Positions 1-9,206 of a stretch of DNA of 64,000 nt are shown here, in pieces; the first letter of the stretch is position 1; each line of letters begins with the position of its first letter. The notes beneath the pieces are model-generated. The model searched no databases. It saw only the letters and a program-made list of their open reading frames with translations, and was not told where the DNA came from. The DNA is from CAIYZT01 sp031385445 (GTDB taxonomy: Bacteria; Pseudomonadota; Alphaproteobacteria; Rhodobacterales; Rhodobacteraceae). The translations under genes were made by a program, and so were the position numbers. Location of the stretch: NCBI GenBank assembly GCA_031385445.1, contig JANNBM010000017.1, positions 1 to 64,000 on the forward strand. Direction: 5' to 3'.

Positions 1-285
1 GAAACAACAAAAACCCACAAACCGTGAAGCTTTCACTTAGATCATCGATCAGCCATCACTGGCCGCTCTACTAAGCCGATATGCAAACAGTTAAACGCCG
101 ATGCGCCCAAACCGCCCACATATCTCTTCATTCATCAACAGATTCAAAGAGCAAGGACACAAAAATAACCGGACCGCCAATCTCTTGGCGCGTCCTGCAA
201 CCTTGTCTCCAGATTTTTTCGCGTCTGCTTTCGCTTCTGCTTCCGTCGCGTCCGTTCCGCGTTTCCGCGTCGCTTCGTCTTCGGT
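1..285 (-). ncRNA. 5' leader of an rRNA operon (16S off the left edge)
   Basis: On the minus strand this stretch contains TGCTCTTTGAAT (142-153), a close match to the boxA antitermination signal TGCTCTTTAACA of bacterial rRNA leaders. About 20 bases further on is the phrase GATATGTGGGCGG, which I recall from 16S leaders of Rhodobacteraceae. No protein-like reading frame is convincing here. Transcription would run off the left end toward a 16S gene outside the window. The 16S gene itself cannot be seen, so this rests on boxA, the promoter and remembered similarity. Confidence 0.5.
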
Positions 286-291
286 GAGGGC

Positions 292-320
292 CTTCTACGT
301 CCGGGTGCCTAAGGCCGCAA
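292..320 (-). promoter_or_regulatory. Candidate sigma70 promoter of a leftward rRNA operon
   Basis: Read on the minus strand, a TTGCGG -35 box (315-320) is separated by exactly 17 bases from a TAGAAG -10 box (292-297). It points into the leader that carries boxA. Position, spacing and the following leader fit a strong stable-RNA promoter. The start point is not visible; it would be near 285. The boxes are seen; the role is inferred. Confidence 0.5.
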
Positions 321-504
321 GAGGAAAATTACCCTCGGATCCACTTTTCTTTCCGACCCCTGTGTTTGTTGAAGATTTCGGCATGTCCTGCCTGAAGAAG
401 CGGCAGCTGAAAATCCGTTTTGGCTGCTGATGATGCGCTTTGGGCCGGAACCTCCCCCGGTTCTGGGGCGGTTTTGCACCGAATCTGCCGCCCTCCGGCC
501 CGGC
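321..504. other. Intergenic gap between rRNA promoter and amidohydrolase gene
   Basis: No gene is supported here. A hairpin lies at 445-466 (CCGGAACC, six-base loop, GGTTCTGG, one G-T pair). On the plus strand it is followed shortly by TTTT, but no plus-strand gene ends before it. On the minus strand it lies just past the amidohydrolase stop but lacks a T tract, so it is at most a weak terminator for that gene. Confidence 0.3.
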
Positions 505-2169
505 TTAGGCGATTCCCGGCCTCTGATGGGTGATGCGCCCGCCCGCGATCGTCAGAGCGATTCCCATCTGATCGAAAGTATCGGGTGCGCTCGTTTCGAA
601 ATCCCCGTCGATAAGTACAAGGTCTGCCGCCATCCCCACCGTCACGCACCCCGTCAGCCCATCCAGATGCGCGGCCCAGGCCCCGCCCGCAGTATAGGCA
701 TAAAGACTGTCCATCAGATCCAGCCGCTCATCGTCCGCCCCCGCATAGGGCGCCCGGCACAAAGCCGCCTTCAGCCCGCGCAGAACAGAGATATCGGTGA
801 CGGGCCAGTCGCTGGCAAAGGCCACAGGCGCGCCGTGATCGCGCAGTGTGCGGCTGCGAAAGCAGTCTTTCAGGCGGTGTGGATGGATCACGAGGTCCAT
901 CCCTTCAACCGGGAAGTCCATCGCGCCGGGGGCATGGGGCGGCTGCAGCGAGGCCGTGATGCCCAGCGCGCCCAGACGCGGGATGTCCGCTGCGTCTATC
1001 AGCTCGATATGCTCGATCCGGTGGCGGCTGTCGCGGCGGCCGTTGCGCATTTGCGCCGCCTCATAGCCGTCAATCGTGGTGCGCACCGCGCCGTCGCCGA
1101 TGGCATGGACCGCGATCTGCAATCCGCGCCGGTCGATCTCGGCACAGATGTCCTTGAACCGCTCCGGCGCAAACAGCGGCTCTGCGCGGTGGCCCGGCGC
1201 GCCGGGATAATCGTGAAGCATGAAGGCGGTTCGGCTGTCGACGACGCCGTCCATGAACATCTTCACAAAGCCCGAGCGCACCCAGTCGCCGGTGAAGTCC
1301 CGCCCCATCGCACTCGCCCGTTCCAGCGCGGCCATGTCCATGTGCGGCTTCATGTGAAACGGCACAACCACACGGGCGGTCAGGCGGCCCTCGGCCTCCA
1401 TCTCGCAAAGCAGCTCGCACAGATACCGGTTGCCATCCATATTCACCATCGAGGTGATGCCGTGGCGCGCGCCATGTGCCAGACCGCGCGCGATATGGGT
1501 CTTGTCGGCCTCGCGGTCCGCCGCCGAGGGCGCGCTTGCCGGTTCCTCACCGGTCGCGATGCCAAGGTTCAGGCGCGCCAAGCCTGCCAGTTCGATGATC
1601 GGACCGAACGCCTCGAACTCGCGCAGCTCGCCCGCCGCTGTGCCGTCGGGCGCCATCACAATTTCATGGCCATGCGGCACCCGCGCGCCGTGCAAAATGC
1701 CCGCCGCCTGCAAGGCCGCCGTATTGGCCCAAACCGTGTGATGATCAGGCGCCATCATCGCAATCGGGCGGTCCGCGATGATCTCGTCCATCCGTTGCCG
1801 GCTCGCCTCGCCGCCTAAACAGCCATAGCCCGCACCCTGTGCCATCAGCACCGGCAAACCCGGATGCCGCGCGCCGTGGGCCCGAAACGCCGCCGCGACC
1901 GCATCAAACCCCATCACCCCGCCCAGTTGCAACTGCACCAGCTCCGCCCCGCCCAAGGCCAGATGCAGATGGCTTTCCACAAACCCCGGCAGAAGCGTCC
2001 GCCCGCCGGCATCGATCACCTTGGTGCCGGGGGTGGCCAACGCCTCCACCTCGGCCCGCGTGCCAACCGCGATGATCCGCCCGCCGTCCAGCGCGACCGC
2101 CTCGGCCCTTGGCCGCGCTTTGTCCATGGTCAGCACCTTTGCATTGGTCACAATCATATCCACGATCAC
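505..2169 (-). CDS. Amidohydrolase family 3 protein (YtcJ-like)
   Basis: This is a 554-residue metal-dependent hydrolase of the amidohydrolase superfamily (Amidohydro_3 type). The N-terminal beta-sandwich (residues 1-60) leads to the metal-binding HxH in GFVESHLHL (His67, His69). Later metal-site motifs include VHAIGDGAV near residue 355, HRIEHIE, and ASDWPV near the C-terminus. Length and motif order match YtcJ-like imidase/amidohydrolase proteins. The substrate cannot be read from the sequence. A GTG start at 2169 is preferred over the ATG four codons later because AAGGAG lies eight bases before the GTG. The ureohydrolase gene upstream ends 51 bases away on the same strand, so both may be co-transcribed and act on C-N bonds. 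Confidence 0.9.
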   Translation of the reverse strand: MIVDMIVTNAKVLTMDKARPRAEAVALDGGRIIAVGTRAEVEALATPGTKVIDAGGRTLLPGFVESHLHLALGGAELVQLQLGGVMGFDAVAAAFRAHGARHPGLPVLMAQGAGYGCLGGEASRQRMDEIIADRPIAMMAPDHHTVWANTAALQAAGILHGARVPHGHEIVMAPDGTAAGELREFEAFGPIIELAGLARLNLGIATGEEPASAPSAADREADKTHIARGLAHGARHGITSMVNMDGNRYLCELLCEMEAEGRLTARVVVPFHMKPHMDMAALERASAMGRDFTGDWVRSGFVKMFMDGVVDSRTAFMLHDYPGAPGHRAEPLFAPERFKDICAEIDRRGLQIAVHAIGDGAVRTTIDGYEAAQMRNGRRDSRHRIEHIELIDAADIPRLGALGITASLQPPHAPGAMDFPVEGMDLVIHPHRLKDCFRSRTLRDHGAPVAFASDWPVTDISVLRGLKAALCRAPYAGADDERLDLMDSLYAYTAGGAWAAHLDGLTGCVTVGMAADLVLIDGDFETSAPDTFDQMGIALTIAGGRITHQRPGIA

Positions 2170-2220
2170 AATCGCCTCTCCTTCATCTTGCAGCAGATCC
2201 CGGTTGAATTGACGCAGTCC

Positions 2221-3189
2221 TCAAACTTTCGCCAAACCCTCAGCCATCACGCACAGCATTTCAAACATCAAACTGATCCCCAGCCACGCCGTCCCGCCAC
2301 TCGCGTCAAACGGCGGCGACACCTCGACCAGATCGGCCCCGACGATATTCACCCCCCGCAGCCCCCGCGCCACCTGCAGCGCCTGCCAGCTTGTCGGCCC
2401 GCCCACCTCTGGCGTGCCGGTGCCGGGCGCAAAGGTCGGGTCCACGAAATCAATGTCATAGGTCACATAGGTCGGCCCCAGCCCCACAATCCCCCGGGCC
2501 TGCGCCATCACATCTTCGGCCCCGCGCGCATGAAACTCTGCGATCGGGATGATCGTGATCCCGGCGCTCTGCGCGAAATCCCAATCCTCGCGGCCATACG
2601 CCGTGCCGCGCACCCCGATGATGACATAGTGTTTGGGGTCGATCAGCCCCTCTTCGACCGCGCGGCGAAACGGCGTGCCGTGATTATAGCGCGAGGTGCC
2701 AAAGTAAACATCGTTCAGGTCGGTGTGGCTGTCGAACTGAATCATGCCGACGGCGCGCGATTTGGCCACCGCGCGCAGGATCGGAAGGGTGCACAGATGG
2801 TCGCCGCCCCCGGTCAGGGGCAGCACCCCCGCCTGCACGATGCGCGCATAAAACGCCTCCATCCGCGCCAGAGTGTCCATCAGATCGCCCGGATTGGGCG
2901 CCACATCGCCCAGATCGGCGCAGCGGGCCAATTCGAACGGCGAAACCCAAGTCGCCCCATTCTGCGCGCGGATCATCGTGGATTGATCGCGAAGCTGCCG
3001 GGGCCCATGCCGCGCGCCGGGCCGGTTGGTCGTGCCGCCGTCCCAGGGCGCGCCGATCAGCCCGATCTGAACGCCGGCAAACCGCGGATGATCAAAGGGC
3101 ACATGCGGCAGGCGCATGAAGGTTGCAACGCCCGCGAATCGCGGCAGATCAAATCCCGATACCGGAAGAAAGAAACCGTCATCACCCAT
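2221..3189 (-). CDS. Ureohydrolase (agmatinase/arginase family)
   Basis: This protein hydrolyses a guanidino group to release urea. The binuclear Mn site is complete: His131 in GGDH, Asp153/His155/Asp157 in DSHTD, and Asp245/Asp247 in TYDIDFVDP. The pattern is nearer to agmatinase/guanidinobutyrase than to arginase, but the natural substrate is uncertain. I chose the ATG at 3189 (322 aa). It has GAGGG eight bases upstream, while the longer frame would need a TTG start at 3255 without support. It faces the bactofilin gene across a gap that must hold both promoters, and is followed by the amidohydrolase on the same strand. Confidence 0.88.
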   Translation of the reverse strand: MGDDGFFLPVSGFDLPRFAGVATFMRLPHVPFDHPRFAGVQIGLIGAPWDGGTTNRPGARHGPRQLRDQSTMIRAQNGATWVSPFELARCADLGDVAPNPGDLMDTLARMEAFYARIVQAGVLPLTGGGDHLCTLPILRAVAKSRAVGMIQFDSHTDLNDVYFGTSRYNHGTPFRRAVEEGLIDPKHYVIIGVRGTAYGREDWDFAQSAGITIIPIAEFHARGAEDVMAQARGIVGLGPTYVTYDIDFVDPTFAPGTGTPEVGGPTSWQALQVARGLRGVNIVGADLVEVSPPFDASGGTAWLGISLMFEMLCVMAEGLAKV

Positions 3190-3383
3190 AGCCTGCACCC
3201 TCAGCTCTGCGGCGCCTTGCGATTCGCTCGGGCCCCGTTGCGGCGAGTTTGCCAAGCCCTGCCGCTCTGTGACATGACAAAAGCGTCAATTCACGCCGGG
3301 TTCACCCCCCCTGCCCGCCTGCCCCCTTGACCCTTTGCCCCGCATAAGCCCTTATCCGGCGATAATTCCAAAGGACGCGGCCC

Positions 3384-3746
3384 ATGTTTTCCAAAACCAA
3401 TGACCCAACCTCTTCCCCGACCCCGCGCAGCTCTAACGCGCGCTCGGTTCTGGCTTCGGACCTGCGCATCACCGGCGAGATTTCTTCGACCGGCCATGTC
3501 GAGATCCTGGGCGAGATTGACGGCAACATCACCGCGCGCGGTGTGATCCTTGGCACCGAGGGCCGGGTTTCGGGCCAGATCTCGGCCGAAACGGTCGAGG
3601 TGAAGGGCAAGCTTGACGGCAAAGTGACAAGTTCCGACTTCGCCCTGCGCTCCACCGCGCAGGTGACGGCGGATGTCACCTATAAAACCCTCGTGGTCGA
3701 CAGCGGCGCGCAGATTGAAGGCCGCTTTACCGTCGCGCGCGACTGA
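3384..3746 (+). CDS. Bactofilin family protein
   Basis: This 120-residue protein is a polymer-forming cytoskeletal bactofilin. A disordered Ser/Pro/Thr-rich tail (1-20) precedes a repetitive right-handed beta-helix with regularly spaced Gly and hydrophobic residues (ITGEISSTGHVEILGEIDGN). Bactofilins assemble nucleotide-free filaments on the inner membrane and often position cell-wall enzymes. They are frequently encoded next to an M23 peptidase; none is present here. The start has AAAGGA nine bases before the ATG. It is followed 48 bases later by the crotonase gene on the same strand. Confidence 0.85.
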   Translation: MFSKTNDPTSSPTPRSSNARSVLASDLRITGEISSTGHVEILGEIDGNITARGVILGTEGRVSGQISAETVEVKGKLDGKVTSSDFALRSTAQVTADVTYKTLVVDSGAQIEGRFTVARD

Positions 3747-3794
3747 CATCCGCGCTTGGCCAGGGCCGATCCACCACATCAGCCGGGGGCACAG

Positions 3795-4583
3795 ATGAGC
3801 GATGGTCTTTTGATCTGCGAACAGGCCGGGCGGGTGTTTCGGTTGACGCTGAACGATCCGGGCCGGTTCAACGCCCTTTCCGAAGAGATGATCGCGGCTT
3901 TGTCCGTGCAGATCGCGGCGCTCGCCGGGCGCAGCGATCTTGGCGTTGTGGTGATCGCGGCGGCGGGCCGGGCGTTTTGCGCCGGGCATGATCTGCGCCA
4001 GATGCAGGCGTCGCGCAGCGCGCCCGACGGCGGCAAGGCACGGTTTCAGGCGCTTTTCGCCGCCTGCAGCGCGATGATGCAATCGCTCAGCGCCCTGCCG
4101 CAGATCGTGATTGCGCAGGTGCAGGGCGTTGCCACCGCCGCCGGGTGCCAACTTGTCGCGTCCTGCGACATGGCTGTCGCCGCCGATACAGCGCGTTTTG
4201 GGGTCAACGGCGTAAACATCGGCCTGTTCTGCTCCACCCCGATGGTCGCCCTGACCCGCAAAATCCCGCCTGCCGTTGCCATGGAAATGCTGACCACCGG
4301 CGCGTTCATTTCGGCGAGCCGCGCGCGCGAGGTCGGGCTGGTGAACAGGGTCGCGAGTGCCGAAACCTTGCAGGCTGAAACCGATGATCTTGCAGGCGCA
4401 GTCGCAGGCAAACTCGGCACCGCGCTCCGGCTTGGCAAGGCCGCGTTTTGGGCGCAGCAGGGGCTAAGCGTTCCGGCCGCCTATGCCCTGACCGGGCAGG
4501 TCATCGTGGACAATATGATGGACCCGGATACATCCGAAGGCATCACCGCCTTTCTGGAAAAGCGCCCGCCCGCCTGGCCCTGA
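3795..4583 (+). CDS. Enoyl-CoA hydratase/isomerase family protein (ECHDC3-like)
   Basis: This is a 262-residue crotonase-fold protein. The oxyanion-hole regions are visible (AFCAGHDLRQ near residue 65 and AAGCQLVASCD near 115). The segment GVNIGLFCSTPMVAL and the C-terminal EGITAFLEKRPPAW strongly recall the ECHDC3 subgroup, in which the acidic residue of classical hydratases is not obvious. The reaction is therefore uncertain. The ATG at 3795 is taken as start because the longer frame opens with TTG and has no family-like sequence. The convergent MFS gene ends only three bases beyond the stop. Confidence 0.85.
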   Translation: MSDGLLICEQAGRVFRLTLNDPGRFNALSEEMIAALSVQIAALAGRSDLGVVVIAAAGRAFCAGHDLRQMQASRSAPDGGKARFQALFAACSAMMQSLSALPQIVIAQVQGVATAAGCQLVASCDMAVAADTARFGVNGVNIGLFCSTPMVALTRKIPPAVAMEMLTTGAFISASRAREVGLVNRVASAETLQAETDDLAGAVAGKLGTALRLGKAAFWAQQGLSVPAAYALTGQVIVDNMMDPDTSEGITAFLEKRPPAWP

Positions 4584-4586
4584 CGG

Positions 4587-5786
4587 CTAGCGCTGCGCCG
4601 CTGTCCCGGGCAGCCGCAGCAGCCACAACGTCAGGCCCAGACCCACAATCGCCAGCCCCAGCTCCAGCGCGTAAACCGCCCCCGCCCCGCCAATTTCCAG
4701 CACAAACGCCCCCAGCGACGGGCCCAGCGCCGAGGCCAGAATAGGCGACACGGCGATGGCCCCCGAGATTGCGCCGAACCCCCGATGGCCCAGCATCTGC
4801 GCAATCAACACCGGGCGCAGGATTGAAATCGTGCCCATCCCCATGCCTTGCAGCGCGGCGAACAAAAACACGAGCCCCGGCGCCGCGCCCGCCAAAATCA
4901 TCGCCGCCGCCGCCCCAACCATTGCCAGAACGCAAACCATCGCCGCCCGCGCGTTGTTCAGCCGCCGCTCGCTCGCCATCAAGATCAAGCGGCCAATCAC
5001 CTGCGCCGGGCCGATACAGGCGGCGGCAAAGGTGGCCATGCCCGGGCTGGCCCCCCGGTCGGCAAACAGCACCAGCACAAAAGTCAGCACGATCGCGTGG
5101 TTCAGCCCCAACGCGCCGCTTATTCCTGCAATGGCCCAGAACGGCGGTTTTTGCATGGCATGGCGCAAAGCGTCCGGCGCGGGCACGGCGGGGCGGGGGG
5201 CATCTGCACGCTCCATCTGGCGCAACCGGCGAACGGCAAAGGCGTTCAAAGGCACCGCGCCAAACAGGATCAACCCGGCGAAAACCACATAGGTCAGTTC
5301 CGGCCCGATCCGCGCTGAAAGCCAATGCGCAAGCGGAAAGGCCAGCGTGCCCGCGAACCCCGCCACCAGCGTTACGCGGGTGATTGCGGGCCGCGCCCCA
5401 TCGCCCAGACGCCGGGTCAGAAAGGCAAAGCAAGTCTCGTAGTACATCCCCGCCTGCGTGACCCCGATCACCAGCCACAGCATGATCCAGACCGCCACAT
5501 TCGGCGCAAAACCCATCAGCGCCACACAAAGCGCGGCCGCCACGGGCAGATAAATCAGCATCTCGCCGCCAAACCCGCGATCGACCAGCGATCCGGTAAA
5601 CGGGGTCAGCATCGCGGTGACAAGAAAGGCGAGCGTCGGCCCCAGCGCCAGTGCCGCCGCAGGCCAGCCGGTCAGCGCCAGAAGATCCGGCAAAAGCGCC
5701 GGAAAGGCGTAATACACCCCCGCATAGGTCAGCGTCTGGGCCAGCGCCAGCGCCCAGACCGCGGGCCCCTGCGAGACGGAACTCAC
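4587..5786 (-). CDS. MFS transporter
   Basis: This is a 399-residue integral membrane protein with about twelve hydrophobic helices, as expected for the major facilitator superfamily. The A-like motif DRGFGGEM follows helix 2, and a charged central loop (RRLRQMERADAPRP) separates the halves. The start is a GTG at 5786 whose GTGA overlaps the stop of the carboxypeptidase gene by four bases, pointing to translational coupling. No substrate can be assigned. Since it is coupled to a peptidase, uptake or export of a peptide or amino-acid-related compound is possible but only a guess. Confidence 0.85.
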   Translation of the reverse strand: MSSVSQGPAVWALALAQTLTYAGVYYAFPALLPDLLALTGWPAAALALGPTLAFLVTAMLTPFTGSLVDRGFGGEMLIYLPVAAALCVALMGFAPNVAVWIMLWLVIGVTQAGMYYETCFAFLTRRLGDGARPAITRVTLVAGFAGTLAFPLAHWLSARIGPELTYVVFAGLILFGAVPLNAFAVRRLRQMERADAPRPAVPAPDALRHAMQKPPFWAIAGISGALGLNHAIVLTFVLVLFADRGASPGMATFAAACIGPAQVIGRLILMASERRLNNARAAMVCVLAMVGAAAAMILAGAAPGLVFLFAALQGMGMGTISILRPVLIAQMLGHRGFGAISGAIAVSPILASALGPSLGAFVLEIGGAGAVYALELGLAIVGLGLTLWLLRLPGTAAQR

Positions 5787-7264
5787 AGCCCGTAAAGCCG
5801 CGCGAATTTCTCTTCCAGATAATCCAACAGCGGCGCTTCGGACGGCTCGAACCCGCAAGCGCGGCGGATCGTGTCGCGCGGCTCATAAAGCCCGCCGTGT
5901 TGTTGCAATTTACCCCGCAACCACCCGGTCGCGGCCCCCGTATCGCCCTGCGCGAGGTCCTCGTCGACCTTTGGCAGATCGGCCCGCAGTGCCTTCCACA
6001 GACAGCCCGCGTACACATTGCCAAGCGTATAGGTGGGGAAATATCCAAACAGCCCACACGACCAATGCACATCCTGCAGCATGCCGTGCGACGGGCGGTC
6101 CACCGCCACCCCGAAATCCGCCTTGAACCGCTCGTTCCAGGCCCCTTCCAAATCGCCAATCGCCAGATCGCCGCGCATCAGCGCCCGCTCCAGATCAAAG
6201 CGCATCATGATATGCAGGTTGTAGTGAATCTCGTCCGCCTCGGTGCGAATAAATCCGGGCTGCACGCGGTTCACGCTGCGGGCAAACTCCGCCGCGCTGC
6301 CGATGCCGAAATCGCCAAACCGCTGCACCATCTGCCCGTGCATCCAGCCGGTAAAGGCCGCAGAACGCCCGATCTGATTTTCATAAATCCGGCTTTGGCT
6401 TTCGTGCACACCCATGGAACACCCATGGCCGATCGGTGTCAGCGCATAGGCGGGGTCGATGGCCAGCTCATAGCTGGAATGGCCTACCTCATGGATCGTC
6501 GAATAAAAGCAGTTGAACGGATCGGTTTCAACAACGCGTGTCGTGATCCGGCTGTCTTGCCATGTGCCCGACGAAAACGGATGCACCGCCAGATCAATCC
6601 GCCCCCGGCTGAAATCATAGCCAAAGGCGCGGGCCAGCTCGCGCGAAAACTCCAGCTGCGCGCTTTGGGCAAAATGGCCCGAAATCACCTTCGGCGGGTT
6701 CGGCGCACCCAGCACCCGGCCCCGAAGCGCCACCAGCCTTGGCCGCATGGCGTCAAACATCGCCGCTATGCCCGCGCCCGTGGCCCCCGGCTCGTAATCA
6801 TCCAGAAGCGCGTCATAAGGATCGCCGCCCTGCGCAAGGCAGGCCGCCTCTTGCAGCCGCAGATTGACCACTTCTTTCAGCGTCGGCAAAAACGCCGCCA
6901 CATCATCCGCCGCCCGCGCCGCCGCCCAGACACCCTGCGCGGTCGAGGTGATCCGCGCCAGCGCCTCGGCCAGATCGGCCGGCACTTTCGAGTTGCGGGC
7001 AAAGCTTCGGCGCATGTGACGCAGCTGCGCCTCGGCCGCGCCGTCCGCACCGCTCGCCTGCTGCAACCATTCGCCAATGCGCGGATCGGTCTTGCGCGCA
7101 TGCAGCACCGTTTCCAGCGCCGCCATCTCTTCGCCGCGCTGTTCGGAGGCGGCGCGCGGCATCATGGTTTCCTGATCCCAGCCCAGCCGTTCCATCACAA
7201 GGCCAAGCGCCTCGGTCTGGCGCTGAAAGGCCATTAGGTCGGCGTAAGCACTGGTATTGCTCAT
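5783..7264 (-). CDS. M32 family carboxypeptidase (thermostable carboxypeptidase 1 type)
   Basis: This 493-residue zinc metallopeptidase removes C-terminal residues from peptides. The M32 signature HEVGH is at residues 258-262 in STIHEVGHSSYE, and the flanking segments HPFSSGTWQDSRITT and GVHESQSRIYENQ are characteristic M32 sequences. Length agrees with the family (about 500). The ATG at 7264 overlaps the ctaA stop (ATGA), and its own stop overlaps the MFS start, so ctaA, this gene and the transporter form one translationally linked run. There is no signal peptide, so it acts in the cytoplasm. Confidence 0.93.
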   Translation of the reverse strand: MSNTSAYADLMAFQRQTEALGLVMERLGWDQETMMPRAASEQRGEEMAALETVLHARKTDPRIGEWLQQASGADGAAEAQLRHMRRSFARNSKVPADLAEALARITSTAQGVWAAARAADDVAAFLPTLKEVVNLRLQEAACLAQGGDPYDALLDDYEPGATGAGIAAMFDAMRPRLVALRGRVLGAPNPPKVISGHFAQSAQLEFSRELARAFGYDFSRGRIDLAVHPFSSGTWQDSRITTRVVETDPFNCFYSTIHEVGHSSYELAIDPAYALTPIGHGCSMGVHESQSRIYENQIGRSAAFTGWMHGQMVQRFGDFGIGSAAEFARSVNRVQPGFIRTEADEIHYNLHIMMRFDLERALMRGDLAIGDLEGAWNERFKADFGVAVDRPSHGMLQDVHWSCGLFGYFPTYTLGNVYAGCLWKALRADLPKVDEDLAQGDTGAATGWLRGKLQQHGGLYEPRDTIRRACGFEPSEAPLLDYLEEKFARLYGL

Positions 7265-8418
7265 AGTGTTCCCCCTCGGATCGTGCCCGCGATGGGGTAC
7301 ATGGACAGGTGCCTTGCCCGGATGATCAGCACCCACAAAACCACCGCGCCAAGTTGGTGGGTGATTGCGACATGGACGGTTGCAGCGCTTAGCGCGGTGT
7401 AAATCCCAAGGCTCATCTGCAGCAAAAGCATGGCCATCACAGCATGAAACGCCGCCCGCGTGGCGCCGTGCACCGATTTGCGCCCCCGCAGCCAAGCCGC
7501 CACGCCAAGCGCAATCAACAGATACCCCAGCATCCGGTGATTGAACTGCACCAGCCCAGGATTTTCGAAAAACGCCTGCCAAAGCGCCCCGCCCGGCACG
7601 TAAAACGCATCCGCCGGAAAGAACTGCCCGTTCATGTCCGGCCAGGTCGGAAAGCCGCGCCCGGCGTCGATCCCCGCCACCAGCGCGCCCATGATGATCT
7701 GCAGGAAGGCCAGATGCATCACCGCGCTGATGATCGATTTCAGCCGCGCCTCACCCGACCGGCGCGCCTGCATCAGATCGGTTTCCGGCCGCCCCAGCAA
7801 AAAGAAATACCACGCGATCAGGCCAAAGATCACAAAGGCCAGCCCCAGATGCACCGCCAGCCGGTAGGAGGCCACATCGACCCGTTGCCCCTCCAGCCCC
7901 GAGGACACCATCCACCAGCCAACCGCCCCTTGCAGCCCGCCCAAAGCGCCGATCAGCAACAGCCGCCGCGTCCAGCCCACCGGGATTTTTCCCGTCAGGT
8001 AAAACCCGGCAAACCCGGCGGCCCAAACCAACCCGATCACCCGGCCCAGCTGCCGATGCCCCCATTCCCACCAAAAGATGCCCTTGAACGCCTCCAGCGT
8101 CATGCCGCTGTTCTGCAGCTGATACTCCGGGCTTGCCTGATACTTGGTGAACTCCTCGGCCCAGTCGGCATCGTTCAGCGGTGGAATGGCGCCGTGAACA
8201 GGGTTCCATTCGGTGATCGACAGCCCCGAATCGGTCAGCCGCGTCAGCCCGCCGACCACGATCATCACCGCCACCAGCAGGAAAATCAGCGCGAGCCAGA
8301 TCCGAATGCCGCCCCGCGCCCCGCCGCGCGCGCCCGCATCGATCAACCCGCCCCTGGGCAGCACAGGCGCCTGCCCCCCCGCTGCAACCTCTTCAAAAAG
8401 CTTCCGCTTCCCGGCCAT
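7261..8418 (-). CDS. ctaA: Heme A synthase (COX15/CtaA)
   Basis: CtaA oxidises heme O to heme A for aa3-type cytochrome c oxidase in the inner membrane. The 385-residue protein has about eight hydrophobic helices and conserved family segments: LTDSGLSITEWNPV near residue 65, WEWGHRQLGRVIG around 115, FNHRMLGYLL near 295 and THQLGAVVLW near the C-terminus, which contain the heme-ligand histidines. Length fits the alphaproteobacterial COX15 type 2 group. It heads a run overlapping the M32 peptidase gene; no cox genes are adjacent. Confidence 0.93.
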   Translation of the reverse strand: MAGKRKLFEEVAAGGQAPVLPRGGLIDAGARGGARGGIRIWLALIFLLVAVMIVVGGLTRLTDSGLSITEWNPVHGAIPPLNDADWAEEFTKYQASPEYQLQNSGMTLEAFKGIFWWEWGHRQLGRVIGLVWAAGFAGFYLTGKIPVGWTRRLLLIGALGGLQGAVGWWMVSSGLEGQRVDVASYRLAVHLGLAFVIFGLIAWYFFLLGRPETDLMQARRSGEARLKSIISAVMHLAFLQIIMGALVAGIDAGRGFPTWPDMNGQFFPADAFYVPGGALWQAFFENPGLVQFNHRMLGYLLIALGVAAWLRGRKSVHGATRAAFHAVMAMLLLQMSLGIYTALSAATVHVAITHQLGAVVLWVLIIRARHLSMYPIAGTIRGGTL

Positions 8419-8507
8419 ATCAATCGCCTCCGTTTGATGGGAATATTAGGCCGCGACAGGGGGGGCTTCAAGAGCGCGCGGCAGTCATGTCCGCTGTTGA
8501 CGCAAGA

Positions 8508-9206
8508 TCACGCGATTTTCATGCGCGCGAAAAAGTCCAGCTCCCGTTTTGATGGACCGTCGGGAAACCGCGTCCAAGACGCCCCTTGGCGTACCGAGCG
8601 TGCCGGAATCCCGACCAGATATCGACATGGGCCGCAGCTTTGGGTCAGGATGGCCCCCGCGCCCACCACGCATCCCGCACCGACGGTCACATTTGGCATG
8701 ATCATGGCTCGGCGGCCGATCCAGACATGTTCGCCCAGAACAATTCTGCGGCGCTGCGCGTTGGTGATTTGCAGGGTCTTAAGGTCAATCAGGCCGTGCT
8801 GGTCATTGGACTGCACAATAATCTCGTCCGAAAACATGCAATCTTCGCCAATGTCGACCTCGGCATTGTCGATGATCATGCGGGCTTGATTGATCGTTGT
8901 GCCGGCGCCAATGGTCAGAACCGGATCGCGCCACATCCGCAAATCGACGGCGCAGCGAGTCTGCGCGCCGACCGTTAAGCGAGCAGGCTCTGAACCGACG
9001 TGAATTTTGTAAGCCCCCCGCGCCGAGGCCGAAAACGAAAAATGGCATCCCGCAAGAGGGCCACTGACCTGGCCATGGCGCAGGAGGTTAATGGCGGGCA
9101 AATCAGCGATCGCACCATCCGAGGCGATGACTGTGGCGTCATCAAAGCCTTCACCGCCGGTCAGAACGCCCGCCTGAAGACATTGGCGAAGCGAGTAATC
9201 GGTCAT
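8508..9206 (-). CDS. Acyltransferase with left-handed beta-helix (hexapeptide repeats)
   Basis: This 232-residue protein has a long C-terminal run of hexapeptide repeats typical of LbH acetyl/acyltransferases (VWIGRRAMIMPNVTVGAGCV, then GAILT). The N-terminal 80 residues are less regular. Such enzymes modify sugars, polysaccharides or small molecules with acyl-CoA or acyl-ACP. The acceptor is unknown and no polysaccharide genes are nearby. The ATG at 9206 overlaps the trmJ stop (ATGA), so it is probably translated with trmJ. Confidence 0.8.
   Translation of the reverse strand: MTDYSLRQCLQAGVLTGGEGFDDATVIASDGAIADLPAINLLRHGQVSGPLAGCHFSFSASARGAYKIHVGSEPARLTVGAQTRCAVDLRMWRDPVLTIGAGTTINQARMIIDNAEVDIGEDCMFSDEIIVQSNDQHGLIDLKTLQITNAQRRRIVLGEHVWIGRRAMIMPNVTVGAGCVVGAGAILTQSCGPCRYLVGIPARSVRQGASWTRFPDGPSKRELDFFARMKIA

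Noticed and set aside
445..466. Hairpin near the left edge as a rho-independent terminator
   Set aside because: The T tract is on the wrong strand for the gene that ends there.
430..1818. Long plus-strand open frame opposite the amidohydrolase gene
   Set aside because: It is rich in Arg, Pro and Ala without motifs and lies fully antisense to a well-supported enzyme; typical of GC-rich codon bias.
5651..7237. 528-codon plus-strand frame opposite the MFS and M32 genes
   Set aside because: Basic, low-complexity translation without family features.
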